From: JAPOXR01 sp965221935 | Lineage (GTDB): Bacteria; Pseudomonadota; Alphaproteobacteria; Rhodobacterales; Rhodobacteraceae | Direction of reading: 5' to 3' | Assembly (NCBI GenBank): GCA_965221935.1 | Contig: CBDCSZ010000001.1 | Coordinates: 146,470 to 210,469 of the forward strand | Length of the DNA: 64,000 bases | Shown: positions 26,264-35,198 of the stretch, in pieces | Layout of the letters: every line of letters starts with the position of its first letter | How positions within the stretch are numbered: position 1 is the stretch's first letter | Notes under the pieces: model-generated | The model's input: only the letters and a program-made list of their open reading frames with translations | The model's database searches: none | What the model was told of the DNA's origin: nothing | Made by a program: the position numbers and the translations under genes

Positions 26264-27250
26264 ATGAACCGCAGGTTATTCGTATACGCTGCCGCAGCAG
26301 CGCTGACCGCCGGCTCTGCGCCGGCGATGGAAAAGGTCGCATTCGGCACCAACTGGATCGCGCAGGCTGAACATGGCGGTTTTTATCAATCCGTGGCCGA
26401 TGGCACCTATGCGGAGTGTGGACTGGATGTCGAAATCCTCCCGGGCGGGCCGCAGGTCAACAACCGCGCGCTGATGCTGGCAGGAAAGATTCAGTTCCAC
26501 ATGGGCGGTGACATGCTGCTGGCCTTCAATTCGGTTAAGGAAGGCATTCCTGTTGTGTCGGTCGCGGCGATTTTTCAAAAACACCCGCAGGTGATTCTCG
26601 CGCATCCCGGAAAAGCGGAAACGTTCGCCGATCTGAAAAATCTGACGCTGCTCATCGGCGACAACGGATTCCATTCCTTCTATCGCTGGATGGTCGCCGA
26701 ATACGGTTTCACCGAAGAACAGCGCCGCCCCTATACGTTCAATCCGGCGCCGTTTCTGGCTGACGAGAATCTCGGCATGCAGGGTTATCTTTCGTCCGAA
26801 CCGTATCTGGTCAAGAAAGTCGGCGGTGTCGATGCCGATGTGTTCCTGATCGCCGACGCCGGTTACTCAACCTATGCCACGACCATTGAAACGATGGCCG
26901 ACACGATCGCCGACAGTCCGGAAGTTGTCGAATGTTTTGTCGATGGATCCATCAAGGGCTGGTACAACTATCTCTACGGCGACCCGTCCGCAGCCAATGC
27001 GCTCATAAAGGAGCACAATGCGGAAATGTCCGACGACAAGATCGCATACGCGATTGACCGCATGAAAGCGGTTGGCATTGTCGATTCCGGTGACGCGCTG
27101 ACAAATGGAATCGGCGCAATCACCGAACAGAAGGTTGGAGATTTCTTCGACAAGATGGTCGGCGCCGGTGTTGTCGACAGCTCCATTCCGTGGCAGCAGG
27201 CATTTACCACAGAATTCGCCAATAAGGGCGTTGGAATGGACCTGAAGTAA
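26264..27250 (+). CDS. ABC transporter substrate-binding protein, NMT1/SsuA type
   Basis: 328 residues with a signal peptide (MNRRLFVYAAAAALTAGSAPAM). NMT1/THI5-like solute-binding fold, as in uptake of pyrimidines (ThiY), sulfonates (SsuA) or nitrate: FGTNWIAQAEHGGFYQSVADG at the N-terminus is typical of ThiY/RibY-like proteins, with GKIQFHMGGDMLLAF next. GGAAGGGGA precedes the ATG. First gene of an eight-gene operon that goes on with ATPase, permease, a cytosine-deaminase-like enzyme and redox enzymes. This favours a nitrogen heterocycle as ligand, by inference. Confidence 0.85.
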   Translation: MNRRLFVYAAAAALTAGSAPAMEKVAFGTNWIAQAEHGGFYQSVADGTYAECGLDVEILPGGPQVNNRALMLAGKIQFHMGGDMLLAFNSVKEGIPVVSVAAIFQKHPQVILAHPGKAETFADLKNLTLLIGDNGFHSFYRWMVAEYGFTEEQRRPYTFNPAPFLADENLGMQGYLSSEPYLVKKVGGVDADVFLIADAGYSTYATTIETMADTIADSPEVVECFVDGSIKGWYNYLYGDPSAANALIKEHNAEMSDDKIAYAIDRMKAVGIVDSGDALTNGIGAITEQKVGDFFDKMVGAGVVDSSIPWQQAFTTEFANKGVGMDLK

Positions 27251-27318
27251 GTATTGACGCGACCTGTGTAAGGCTCACGGGCGGCCGCCCGTGGCGATGT
27301 GTCGCCGGAGACCGGGAA

Positions 27319-28101
27319 ATGTCGCAGGACAGTTCGGCTCATCCGCCTTTCGGCGCCCGCCCGGAGCTTCTCTCTGTCAAGGGTGTCGGCAAGGTCTTCA
27401 ATGAGGATGTTGAAGCGCTCCGCGGCATGACACTGACAGTCAATGAGGGTGACTTTGTCAGCCTGCTCGGGCCGTCCGGATGTGGAAAGTCGACAGTGCT
27501 CCGGATGATCGCCGGCCTCATGGAACCCACATCCGGCCGAATCGTCTGGCAGGGCGACCATGGCCAGGGATCTATAGGAGTTGTGTTTCAGGAACCGACC
27601 CTGATGCCGTGGGCGACGGTCGAGAAAAACGTCTGGCTGCCATTCCGGCTTCGCGGGCAAAGCCTGTCTTCGGTCCGCGATGTGATCCACGAAGCCCTCG
27701 GTCTGGTCGGGCTTGAGGGCTTCGCGTCAAGCTATCCGCGGGAATTGTCCGGCGGAATGAAAATGCGCGTGTCGATCGCCCGCGCGCTCGCCACCAATCC
27801 AAGGGTCATTCTGATGGATGAGCCGTTTGCCGCGCTGGACGAAATCACCCGCTTCAAACTCAACCACGACCTGCTGGAACTGAAGGCCAAAATCGGCTGC
27901 ACGATTCTTTTCGTCACCCATTCCGTGTTCGAAAGCGTCTTCCTTTCTGACCGCATCGCCGTGATGACGGCGCGGCCGGGGCGCGTTTTGTCGGAAAGCA
28001 CGGTTGACGAGCCTTATCCGCGCGGAGACAAATTCCGCACGTCGTCCGCCTATGCGGCCTATTGCCGGGTCACGTCCAAAAAACTGGCGGAAACGATATA
28101 G
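27319..28101 (+). CDS. ABC transporter ATP-binding protein, SsuB/TauB type
   Basis: 260 residues: Walker A GPSGCGKST near residue 53, signature LSGGMKMRVSIARAL near 143, Walker B VILMDEPFAALD near 164, H-loop FVTHSVFES near 200. The KMR variation after LSGGM is common in the SsuB/TauB/ThiZ class. It energises the permease encoded next and pairs with the NMT1-type binding protein upstream. The 68-base gap to the previous gene contains no terminator that I can see. Confidence 0.92.
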   Translation: MSQDSSAHPPFGARPELLSVKGVGKVFNEDVEALRGMTLTVNEGDFVSLLGPSGCGKSTVLRMIAGLMEPTSGRIVWQGDHGQGSIGVVFQEPTLMPWATVEKNVWLPFRLRGQSLSSVRDVIHEALGLVGLEGFASSYPRELSGGMKMRVSIARALATNPRVILMDEPFAALDEITRFKLNHDLLELKAKIGCTILFVTHSVFESVFLSDRIAVMTARPGRVLSESTVDEPYPRGDKFRTSSAYAAYCRVTSKKLAETI

Positions 28102-28137
28102 GGCACAGTTCGCCCGGCAGATACCCGGAACGCAAAA

Positions 28138-29025
28138 ATGAACGCGATACCGACGCAAATCACCTCACAACTGGACGCAGAAGACAGCGCACATGATTCA
28201 TTGGTGGACGCTGAAGAACATCAGCGTCTTGTCCGGCGAAGGCTGGAAAAAATCGGAAAATGGTTTCTGCCGCTCGCCGTGCTGGTGCTGACCATTTGGT
28301 TCTGGGACCGCCTCGTCGTCTGGAACGAAATCCCGCACTATATTCTTCCAGGGCCGGGCAGGGTGTGGTCGACGCTGGTCACTGACTGGCTGGTTTTGCT
28401 TGAAGCCCTGCAGGTCACGCTGCAGATCACCATGCTTGCGCTGGCGGTCGCTGTCATCGGCGGTGTCGGACTGGCAGTGCTTTTCACCCAGTCGCGCCTT
28501 TTCGAAATGTCGCTCTTCCCTTACGCCGTGGTGCTGCAGGTCACCCCGATCATCTCCATCGCGCCGCTGATCTTCATCTATGTTGACAACAAGATCGTCG
28601 GGCTGCTCATTTGCGCATGGATTGTGGCCTTCTTCCCGATATTGTCCAACACCACGCTCGGTCTGAATTCGACCGACCACAATCTGCGCGATCTCTTTCG
28701 CATCTACGGCGCCAGCCGCTGGCAGCGGCTGAAGCATCTGCAGATCCCCTCCGCTCTGCCATATTTCCTTGGCGGCCTGCGGATCGCGGGCGGCCTCGCG
28801 CTGATCGGCGCCGTCGTCGCTGAATATGTTGCCGGAACCGGCGGCATCGGGTCGGGGCTCGCATTCACCATCCTTGAGGCCGGATACCGATTGAACATCC
28901 CGCGCATGTTCGCGGCGCTTCTTCTGATCGCCGCAACCGGTGTCATCATATTTGTCGGCCTGTCGCTTCTAAGCCATCTGCTGCTTCACAAATGGCACGA
29001 AAGCGCGATCAAGCAGGACCAATGA
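28138..29025 (+). CDS. ABC transporter permease, SsuC/TauC type
   Basis: 295-residue inner-membrane permease with a long polar N-terminus (about 40 residues), then about six hydrophobic segments starting FLPLAVLVLTIWFW. The EAA loop is FRIYGASRWQRLKHLQIPSALPYFLGGLRIA near residue 190. The stop overlaps the start of the next gene (ATGA at 29022-29025), so expression is coupled to the amidohydrolase. It completes a three-component importer with the two upstream genes. Confidence 0.92.
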   Translation: MNAIPTQITSQLDAEDSAHDSLVDAEEHQRLVRRRLEKIGKWFLPLAVLVLTIWFWDRLVVWNEIPHYILPGPGRVWSTLVTDWLVLLEALQVTLQITMLALAVAVIGGVGLAVLFTQSRLFEMSLFPYAVVLQVTPIISIAPLIFIYVDNKIVGLLICAWIVAFFPILSNTTLGLNSTDHNLRDLFRIYGASRWQRLKHLQIPSALPYFLGGLRIAGGLALIGAVVAEYVAGTGGIGSGLAFTILEAGYRLNIPRMFAALLLIAATGVIIFVGLSLLSHLLLHKWHESAIKQDQ

Positions 29026-30299
29026 AGGGATTTCTGCCAATCCCGGAAAGCGGGCCCTACTGCCTTGAAAATGTCTCGCGCGGTTCTGCTTCGCCCACCG
29101 GCGCATCGGAGGCCGGGGCGGGGCGGGTCTATGTCGCTGACGGTGTGATTTCGGAACCGCACGGCGGCCCTGCGATCGATGCCGGCGGCGCCATGCTGCT
29201 CCCTGCCCTTGTGGATATGCACACGCATCTTGACAAAGCCCATATGTGGCCGCGCGCCGCAAATGCGGCCGGAACGCTCGAGGGCGCCCTCGAAGCTCTG
29301 GGCGACCGGACAGAAAGCTGCTGGCCGCCTGACGATATCCGGCGCAGAATGGATTTTTCGCTGCTCTGCGCCTACGCCCACGGCACGAGAGCTGTCCGCA
29401 CGCATCTGGATTCGTGGGCGCCGCAGCACCGGATTACGTGGCCGGTTTTTGACGAAGTTCGGCGGGAATGGTCTGGCCGCATGGATTTGCAGGCGGTCAC
29501 TATCCTGAGCATGGAAACGATTGGAGACGATAGCGGCGTCTTCGCCGACATCGCTGACACCGCAGCCGGGTATGGCGGTGTGCTTGGCTGCGTGACGTTT
29601 CCTGTTCCGGAAATGGATCGGCGTCTCGATCTCTTTTTCCGAATGGCCGAAGAGCGCGGCATGCACGTTGATTTTCATGCCGATGAAACCAGCGATGCCG
29701 CATCGGCGACATTGCGCGCCATTGCCGAATCGGCGCTGCGGACCGGGTTCGAAGGGCGCATCGTCGCCGGCCACTGCTGCTCGCTCGCGATGCAGGATGA
29801 AGATGAGATCGACAGAACACTGGACTTGGCCGCCCGGGCCGGTGTTTCTGTGGTCTCGCTCCCCATGTGCAACATGTACCTGCAGGATCGTTCCCCCGGC
29901 CGGACGCCGCGCTGGCGCGGGGTCACGCTGGTTCACGAGATGCGCGCGCGGGGAATTCCTGTGGCGTTCGCGTCGGACAACACGCGCGATCCATTCTATG
30001 CCTATGGCGACATGGATATGGTAGAAGTGATGCGGGAAGCGACGCGGATCTGCCATCTCGACCATTGCGATCCCCCCTGGCACGATGCGTTTTCGCAGAC
30101 GCCGGCGGAAATGTGCGGCTTTGCCGAACAGAATCTGTCGCCGGGTCAGCCCGCCGACTTTGTGGTCTTCAACGCCCGCAATTGGTCTGAGCTTCTGCCG
30201 CGCCCGCAGTGGGACCGCGTGGTGGTGAGAAACGGCCGGGCTATTGACCGGACGCTGCCGCTCTACAGCGAATTGGATGATTTGATGGAGACGAGATGA
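29022..30299 (+). CDS. Cytosine-deaminase-like amidohydrolase
   Basis: 425 residues, amidohydrolase superfamily, CodA-like (E. coli CodA is 427). Metal ligands are visible in order: HTHLD near residue 68 (HxH), HVDFHADE near 215, GHCCSLAMQDEDE near 247, and the Asp of ASDNTRDPFYAYGDMD near 320. The ATG overlaps the permease stop. Members deaminate cytosine, isocytosine, creatinine or related rings, releasing ammonia. Because a creatininase-family gene and redox genes follow in the same operon, a substrate other than cytosine is plausible. The specific ring is unknown. Confidence 0.78.
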   Translation: MKGFLPIPESGPYCLENVSRGSASPTGASEAGAGRVYVADGVISEPHGGPAIDAGGAMLLPALVDMHTHLDKAHMWPRAANAAGTLEGALEALGDRTESCWPPDDIRRRMDFSLLCAYAHGTRAVRTHLDSWAPQHRITWPVFDEVRREWSGRMDLQAVTILSMETIGDDSGVFADIADTAAGYGGVLGCVTFPVPEMDRRLDLFFRMAEERGMHVDFHADETSDAASATLRAIAESALRTGFEGRIVAGHCCSLAMQDEDEIDRTLDLAARAGVSVVSLPMCNMYLQDRSPGRTPRWRGVTLVHEMRARGIPVAFASDNTRDPFYAYGDMDMVEVMREATRICHLDHCDPPWHDAFSQTPAEMCGFAEQNLSPGQPADFVVFNARNWSELLPRPQWDRVVVRNGRAIDRTLPLYSELDDLMETR

Positions 30300-31696
30300 A
30301 ACCGAATGTCGAAGCTGCGATGCGGGAACTTGACCACCTCGATCTGGACACCAATCCGGTGTCGGTTCGCGCAAAGAGCCGGGATTTCTTTTGGTATTCG
30401 CCTGTTCTGAAGGCGCGCTTGGACCATTTGGCGGCGGATTTCGTCGTCAACCCCAAATCAGAGGCCGAAGTGATCGAAATCCTTTCGATCTGCTATCGGC
30501 ACGATGTTCCGGTGACCACGCGGGGCGCAGGCACCGGGAACTACGGCCAGGCCATGCCGCTGGCCGGCGGCTGCGTCATGCATATGCGGAATCTGGCGGC
30601 GGTGAAGGAGATCGCCCCCGGCCGGGCGATCGTGGAGCCGGGGTGCCTGCTCAAGGACCTCGACGATGTGTGCCACAGCCATTCCGGTCAGGAAATCAGG
30701 ATGTTTTCCTCAACCTGGGCGACGGCATCGATCGGCGGATTCGTCGCCGGCGGCTCCGGAGGCGTCGGATCGTGCACCTGGGGGCAGCTGCGCGATCTCG
30801 GAAACATCATCCGCGTGCGTGTTGTGACCATGGAGGAGAAGCCGCGCATACTCGAATTCACCCGCGATGAGCTGCCGCGCGTGTCGCACGCCTACGGCAC
30901 AAACGGCATCATCACCGAAATCGAGATGCCCTTGGCTCCCGCGTATCAATGGGTGGAAATGTTTGTCGCCTTCGATGACTTTATGGTCTCTGCCGAATTT
31001 GCCGTCGATCTCGCGAACCAAGACGGAATCCTGATCAAGCTTGCAACGCCGTGCGAAGCGCCCATCGCCTACGACTATTTCCCGCGGGTAAAGCCGCACA
31101 TTGAACGGCAGGACAATGTTGTCGCCTTAATGGTCGCGCCCCATTCCCTTGACGGATTTATGACATTTTCCGAACGGTGGCCGGGGGCAAGAATCATATA
31201 CCGCTCCGATGCCAGCGACTGGAAGCGCGGTCCGGGGCCGGTGTTCGAGTATGGCTGGAATCACACCACGCTGCGGGCCCTCAGAGTCGATCCTTCTGTC
31301 ACCTATCTGCAGGTGCGCTACGGCTATCCGCACCATCTCGAACTGGTGGCAAAGGTGCGGGAAATGTTCGGCGGCGAGGTGCTGCAGCATCTCGAAGTGA
31401 TACGCGAAAACGGAAAGGCGATGTTCGCCGGGCTGCCGATCGTGAAATTCACGACTGAAGAAAGACTCGACGAAATCGTGCGGCTGCACGAGGAGATCGG
31501 CTGCATGATCTTCAACCCGCACCGCTACACCCTTGAAGAGGGCGGCAGGCAAACGGTTGACGAGCGGCAGCTCCAATTTAAGCGGGAAGCTGATCCCAAG
31601 GGGCTGCTCAATCCCGGAAAGATGATCGCGTGGGACGACCCGCACTGGGAATACAAGAATATGTATGCGTATCCCGGTCTTCTGGCCGCTGAATAA
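30296..31696 (+). CDS. FAD-linked oxidoreductase (GlcD/FAD-binding type 4)
   Basis: 466 residues, PCMH-type FAD-binding domain at the N-terminus: VTTRGAGTGNYGQAMPLAGG near residue 77 is the pyrophosphate-binding stretch, and GGFVAGGSGGVGSCTWGQLRDLG near 143 completes it. The C-terminal domain ends with NPHRYTLEEGG and DPKGLLNPGKM, the glycolate/lactate-oxidase-like tail. Oxidises a 2-hydroxy acid, amine or alcohol and passes electrons on. Overlaps the amidohydrolase (ATGA). Two c-type cytochrome genes lie just beyond the operon and could be acceptors, though they are on the other strand. Confidence 0.82.
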   Translation: MKPNVEAAMRELDHLDLDTNPVSVRAKSRDFFWYSPVLKARLDHLAADFVVNPKSEAEVIEILSICYRHDVPVTTRGAGTGNYGQAMPLAGGCVMHMRNLAAVKEIAPGRAIVEPGCLLKDLDDVCHSHSGQEIRMFSSTWATASIGGFVAGGSGGVGSCTWGQLRDLGNIIRVRVVTMEEKPRILEFTRDELPRVSHAYGTNGIITEIEMPLAPAYQWVEMFVAFDDFMVSAEFAVDLANQDGILIKLATPCEAPIAYDYFPRVKPHIERQDNVVALMVAPHSLDGFMTFSERWPGARIIYRSDASDWKRGPGPVFEYGWNHTTLRALRVDPSVTYLQVRYGYPHHLELVAKVREMFGGEVLQHLEVIRENGKAMFAGLPIVKFTTEERLDEIVRLHEEIGCMIFNPHRYTLEEGGRQTVDERQLQFKREADPKGLLNPGKMIAWDDPHWEYKNMYAYPGLLAAE

Positions 31697-32274
31697 TGCG
31701 CGCATTTGTTGTTTTCGCGCATCCGGCCGCGGAGAGCTATTCAGCCGCATTGCACAAGGTTGTGGTTGACACAATCAGCCGCCGGGGCTGGGAGATCGAT
31801 GACTGCGATCTCTATGCCGAGAACTTCACACCGGTGCTTTCGGCAGAAGAGCGGCGCGGCTATCACGACGAGCCCGGCAACATTGAACCGGTGCGCGAAT
31901 ATGTTCGCCGTCTGACCAGCGCCGATGCGCTCATCCTGGTGTATCCGGTATGGATTTTTGGCTTTCCGGCGATCCTGAAGGGGTTTTTCGACCGTGTCTG
32001 TGTGCCCGGAGTGTCCTTCCGCCTCGAAAACGGCAAGGTTTATCCAAATCTCACGCAAATCCGAAAACTAGCCGCTGTGACGACCTATGGCGGCACCCGG
32101 CTGCGGGCGCTCGGTGTGGGCGATCCGCCGCGCCGCATCGTGAAACGCGCCGTGCGCTTTTACTGCCAGCCGGACAAACTCCGTTATCTGGCACTCTATG
32201 ACATGAACCGCGCCGATGACAGAAAACGGGCGCGGTTTCTTGAACGGGTCCGCTCTGAGATGGAATGGTTTTGA
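31696..32274 (+). CDS. Flavodoxin-fold NAD(P)H oxidoreductase (1 of 2)
   Basis: 192 residues, NAD(P)H dehydrogenase (quinone)/KefF-MdaB family, FMN- or FAD-binding flavodoxin fold. Features: FAHPAAESYSAALHKVV at the N-terminus, ILVYPVWIFGFPAILKGFFDRV near residue 77, and TYGGTR near 130. The start is embedded in the previous stop (TAATG). Next gene is a close homologue, TGATG overlap. Such enzymes carry out two-electron reductions of quinones or similar acceptors; a reductive step on the operon substrate is equally possible. Confidence 0.82.
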   Translation: MRAFVVFAHPAAESYSAALHKVVVDTISRRGWEIDDCDLYAENFTPVLSAEERRGYHDEPGNIEPVREYVRRLTSADALILVYPVWIFGFPAILKGFFDRVCVPGVSFRLENGKVYPNLTQIRKLAAVTTYGGTRLRALGVGDPPRRIVKRAVRFYCQPDKLRYLALYDMNRADDRKRARFLERVRSEMEWF

Positions 32275-32912
32275 TGCGGGCGCTCATCGTTTACTGCCAT
32301 CCCGATCCATCCAGCTTCAATGCCGCTGTGCTGGCCGTGGTCGAACGGAAACTGAAACAGGCCGGCGCGGAGCTGCGCATCGAAGATCTGTACAAGGCGC
32401 AGTTTGACCCGATCCTCAGCCGCCAAGGTCTCGCCGATTATCCCGATCCATCGTGCAACAGGGGCCCGGTTGAGGCGCATGTCCGCAATATCGAATGGTG
32501 CGACACTCTGATATTTGTCTATCCGACATGGTGGTATGGCCTACCGGCTTTGCTCAAGGGCTGGCTGGACCGGGCAATGCTGCCGGGGCTCGCGTTCCAC
32601 CTTCCGCAGGGAGACCGGAAGGCCATCCAGCCCGGTCTCACCCATATCAACCGTTTGGCCGTGTTCACCACCTGCGGCGCAACCTGGCTGTGGACAAAGT
32701 TTGTCGGCTCTCCAGGCAAACGGACATTGCTGCGCGGCCTCCGCGCTCTGTGCGCCCGCCGCACGCGAACCGCATTCCGCGCCCATTACTCGATGGACGC
32801 TTCAACTTCCGAAACCCGCGCGCGGCATCTGCAGTGCGTCGAAAGCGCCATGGACCGGTTTCTCCGTGGCAGCGCCGCCTCTTCCCTTTCCAAAGAACGG
32901 AGCGCCGGATGA
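32274..32912 (+). CDS. Flavodoxin-fold NAD(P)H oxidoreductase (2 of 2)
   Basis: 212 residues from ATG 32274, overlapping the preceding stop (TGATG). Same family as its neighbour: IVYCHPDPSSFNAAVLAVV, IFVYPTWWYGLPALLKGWLDRA near residue 83, TTCGATWLW near 128. The tandem arrangement suggests duplication with possible hetero-oligomer formation or sequential reactions. The C-terminal 20 residues are polar and poorly conserved. The stop overlaps the creatininase start. Confidence 0.82.
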   Translation: MRALIVYCHPDPSSFNAAVLAVVERKLKQAGAELRIEDLYKAQFDPILSRQGLADYPDPSCNRGPVEAHVRNIEWCDTLIFVYPTWWYGLPALLKGWLDRAMLPGLAFHLPQGDRKAIQPGLTHINRLAVFTTCGATWLWTKFVGSPGKRTLLRGLRALCARRTRTAFRAHYSMDASTSETRARHLQCVESAMDRFLRGSAASSLSKERSAG

Positions 32913-33700
32913 CAAAGGCCGATTGGATTGAGTTTTGTGCCCCTGAGTTCCGCAGCATTGACGCGCTGCGCACGGTTGCCGTCCTGCCGACGGCCGCTGT
33001 CGAGCAGCATGGCCCGCATCTGCCGGTTGGAACTGACGCCATGATTGCCCGCGGCATGCTCAGCGAAGTCCGCGCGCGGCTGCCGGGAGATATGGATGTG
33101 CGGATCCTGCCGGTGCAGTCGGTCGGCAAATCAAACGAACATCAATGGGCTGCGGGCACCCTCACCCTGACTGCGGAAACGGCGCTCCGCGCATGGACCG
33201 AAATCGGACTGTCGGTGGCGCGCGCCGGTGTGAAAAAGATGGCCGTGGTCAACTCTCACGGGGGGAATCTGGACTTGGTGTCCATCCTGGCCCGGGAGTT
33301 GCGCGTTCAAGCCGGAATGTTCGTCGTCAAATGCCAGTGGAACAGTTTTGGGCACCCGGAAGGTCTGTTTTCAGACCGCGAACGCGCCATTGGCATCCAC
33401 GGCGGCGATGTTGAAACTTCGTTAATGCTGCATTTCTGCCCGCAATGCGTCGCCATGGACGAAGCCAGAGATTTTCGTTCCACCGCCGAAACCGACACGA
33501 TCCCGCCGACCGGTCAAATTTCCTATGGCTGGATTGCGCGTGACCTCGGTCCGGACGGCGTTGCCGGCAACGCCGCTGCGGCGACCGCCGAAAAGGGCAG
33601 CGCCACCGCCGAACACCAGGTGCTTGGTTTCATCGATTTGCTGCGAAGCATCGAAGCGACGCCGCTTGACCGGTTTGCGCCGGCCACCGAGCCGCAATGA
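32909..33700 (+). CDS. Creatininase-family amidohydrolase
   Basis: 263 residues from ATG 32909 in the overlap with the previous stop; upstream in-frame sequence belongs to the neighbouring gene. Creatininase superfamily metal-site segments are present: AAVEQHGPHLPVGTDAMIA near residue 35, VVNSHGGNLDLV near 118 and IHGGDVETSLML near 165. The family includes creatinine amidohydrolase, MftE peptidase, FAPy deformylase and 3-dehydro-inosose hydrolase, so it opens a cyclic amide or similar bond. It is the last gene of the eight-gene operon. Specific substrate unknown. Confidence 0.82.
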   Translation: MTKADWIEFCAPEFRSIDALRTVAVLPTAAVEQHGPHLPVGTDAMIARGMLSEVRARLPGDMDVRILPVQSVGKSNEHQWAAGTLTLTAETALRAWTEIGLSVARAGVKKMAVVNSHGGNLDLVSILARELRVQAGMFVVKCQWNSFGHPEGLFSDRERAIGIHGGDVETSLMLHFCPQCVAMDEARDFRSTAETDTIPPTGQISYGWIARDLGPDGVAGNAAAATAEKGSATAEHQVLGFIDLLRSIEATPLDRFAPATEPQ

Positions 33701-33707
33701 AAACCGG

Positions 33708-34598
33708 TCACCGAACCGGCTCCAGGCTGGACAGGTAAAGCGCGATGGCCTCATGAAACTCATACGGAACATGATTGGAAAAGGCTTGCGTGACGAGGAA
33801 CATTGAACTCTCCTCATCGATGGCGCCGGACCATTCGCTGAACGCATTCAGAATTTCATCCTGGCTCAATCCGGCGATTCCCGGGGCCGCGTTTTCGCCT
33901 TCCTTGAGCGGTGGCGCGCCGGCGAACCGCTCTGACCGGCTTTCCGCCATCGCAATGTTGCGCGGTGTGTGGCAGACGCCGCAGTGCCCTAAGCCATTCA
34001 CGAAATAGGCGCCGCGGTTCCATTGCGGCGACCGGTTTGGATCCGGCTCAAAAACTCTCTCCCGGTGCTGCGCCAGCTTCCAAAACGCCAGCACCGGCCG
34101 AATATTGAACGGAAAACCGACATCGTGCGGCGGCGATGCCCGGCGAACGGGTTTAATACTGTCCAAATACGCTTTCAGATGCAGCAGGTCTGCGTTCGCA
34201 GCGGTCGCGAACGAGGTGTACGGAAATGCGGGATAATAGTGCCTGCCGTCCGGGCCGATCCCTTTCCGCAATGCGTTCACAAAACCGGCCGCGGTCCAAC
34301 TCCCGATCCCTGTTTCAGCATCCGGCGTGATGTTTGGCGGATAGAAAGCGCCGACGGCCGTTTCCAGCGGGTCGCCTCCTGAAGGCAATCCTCCGTCGCC
34401 TGACCGGGCATGGCAATTGCCGCAGCCGCCGATGTGATACAGAATTTCGCCCCTGGCAGCGTCAGCGGCAAATCCGGCGGGCAGCGATTCCGCGATTTCG
34501 GTGTCGGAAAGCCGCGGCGGATTGTGAACCCAGTGCGCGGTCAGCAGCGCCGCCGCCAAAACCGCCGCTGTCCCGGCAACCGCTTTCCTGTTCACCAC
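33708..34598 (-). CDS. Diheme c-type cytochrome, membrane-anchored or exported
   Basis: 296 residues with an N-terminal hydrophobic segment (VAGTAAVLAAALLTAHWV) and two heme-binding CXXCH sites, CGNCH near residue 59 and CGVCH near 207. Resembles the diheme cytochrome subunits of alcohol, sorbitol or thiosulfate dehydrogenases: RGAYFVNGLGHCGVCHTPRN. Acts in the periplasm as an electron carrier. Convergent with the operon ending at 33700 (7-base gap) and followed on the same strand by a cytochrome c-prime gene upstream at 35039. Electron donor unknown. Confidence 0.85.
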   Translation of the reverse strand: MVNRKAVAGTAAVLAAALLTAHWVHNPPRLSDTEIAESLPAGFAADAARGEILYHIGGCGNCHARSGDGGLPSGGDPLETAVGAFYPPNITPDAETGIGSWTAAGFVNALRKGIGPDGRHYYPAFPYTSFATAANADLLHLKAYLDSIKPVRRASPPHDVGFPFNIRPVLAFWKLAQHRERVFEPDPNRSPQWNRGAYFVNGLGHCGVCHTPRNIAMAESRSERFAGAPPLKEGENAAPGIAGLSQDEILNAFSEWSGAIDEESSMFLVTQAFSNHVPYEFHEAIALYLSSLEPVR

Positions 34599-34613
34599 TG
34601 CGATGGCAAAAAA

Positions 34614-35039
34614 TCACTGCCGGTACAAGCTGTGGCAGCTGCGGCAGGTCGCGCCGACGTCGCCAAACGCCGCGCCAAACTGCTCTGCATCGCCAATCCC
34701 GGCCAGCTTCCCGGCAGCGGATTCCAAAGCGAAAGCGGCTTCCCGAAAACCCGTTTGATCGTCAAAAATGGCCGGCGATGCCTCGGTTGACCCGCCGGTC
34801 TCCGTGCCTTCGGGAAACAGGTGTGGAAAAGCCATCAGCATGACTGAAATCGCCTGACCGGTCGCGCGCGCGGTTTCTACGTTGAACTCAGCCTGGCCAC
34901 GCTGCATTGCGGCGAGGGTTCGCATGTTTGAGCCGACAAACTGCATGATTGCCTGCCGCGCTTCGATGACTTCAATGGAGTCCTGCGCCGAGGCACCGAA
35001 CCCGGTCAGCATCACCATCGCCGCTATCAATGTTCTCAT
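34614..35039 (-). CDS. Cytochrome c-prime
   Basis: 141 residues from ATG 35039, preceded by GGGAG; a longer reading to 35183 lacks a signal peptide. Signal peptide MRTLIAAMVMLTGFGASAQ. Four-helix-type cytochrome c' with its single heme site at the C-terminus, CRSCH near residue 133, as expected. These periplasmic proteins bind NO and CO and are linked to nitrosative-stress protection, or act with oxidases. It lies 15 bases upstream of the diheme cytochrome gene, so the two are probably one transcript and one electron pathway. Confidence 0.87.
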   Translation of the reverse strand: MRTLIAAMVMLTGFGASAQDSIEVIEARQAIMQFVGSNMRTLAAMQRGQAEFNVETARATGQAISVMLMAFPHLFPEGTETGGSTEASPAIFDDQTGFREAAFALESAAGKLAGIGDAEQFGAAFGDVGATCRSCHSLYRQ

Positions 35040-35198
35040 GAGACTGGCTCCCAGCCGCTGATGTCCGGCGCCGGTCGCAACGCGCTGACCAGCTGGCCGG
35101 CAGCGGCTCTTTTTCGAATTCTTCCGGCCACGCGAATCGCCGGTCCTGGGGGTCAGGCTATCGGCTACCGCGCTGCCAATCAACGATCGGCGCGGCCG

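Noticed and set aside
28986..30374. 462-codon open frame antisense to the cytosine-deaminase-like gene
   Set aside because: Biased shadow translation; the sense frame has clear metal-site motifs and coupled junctions.
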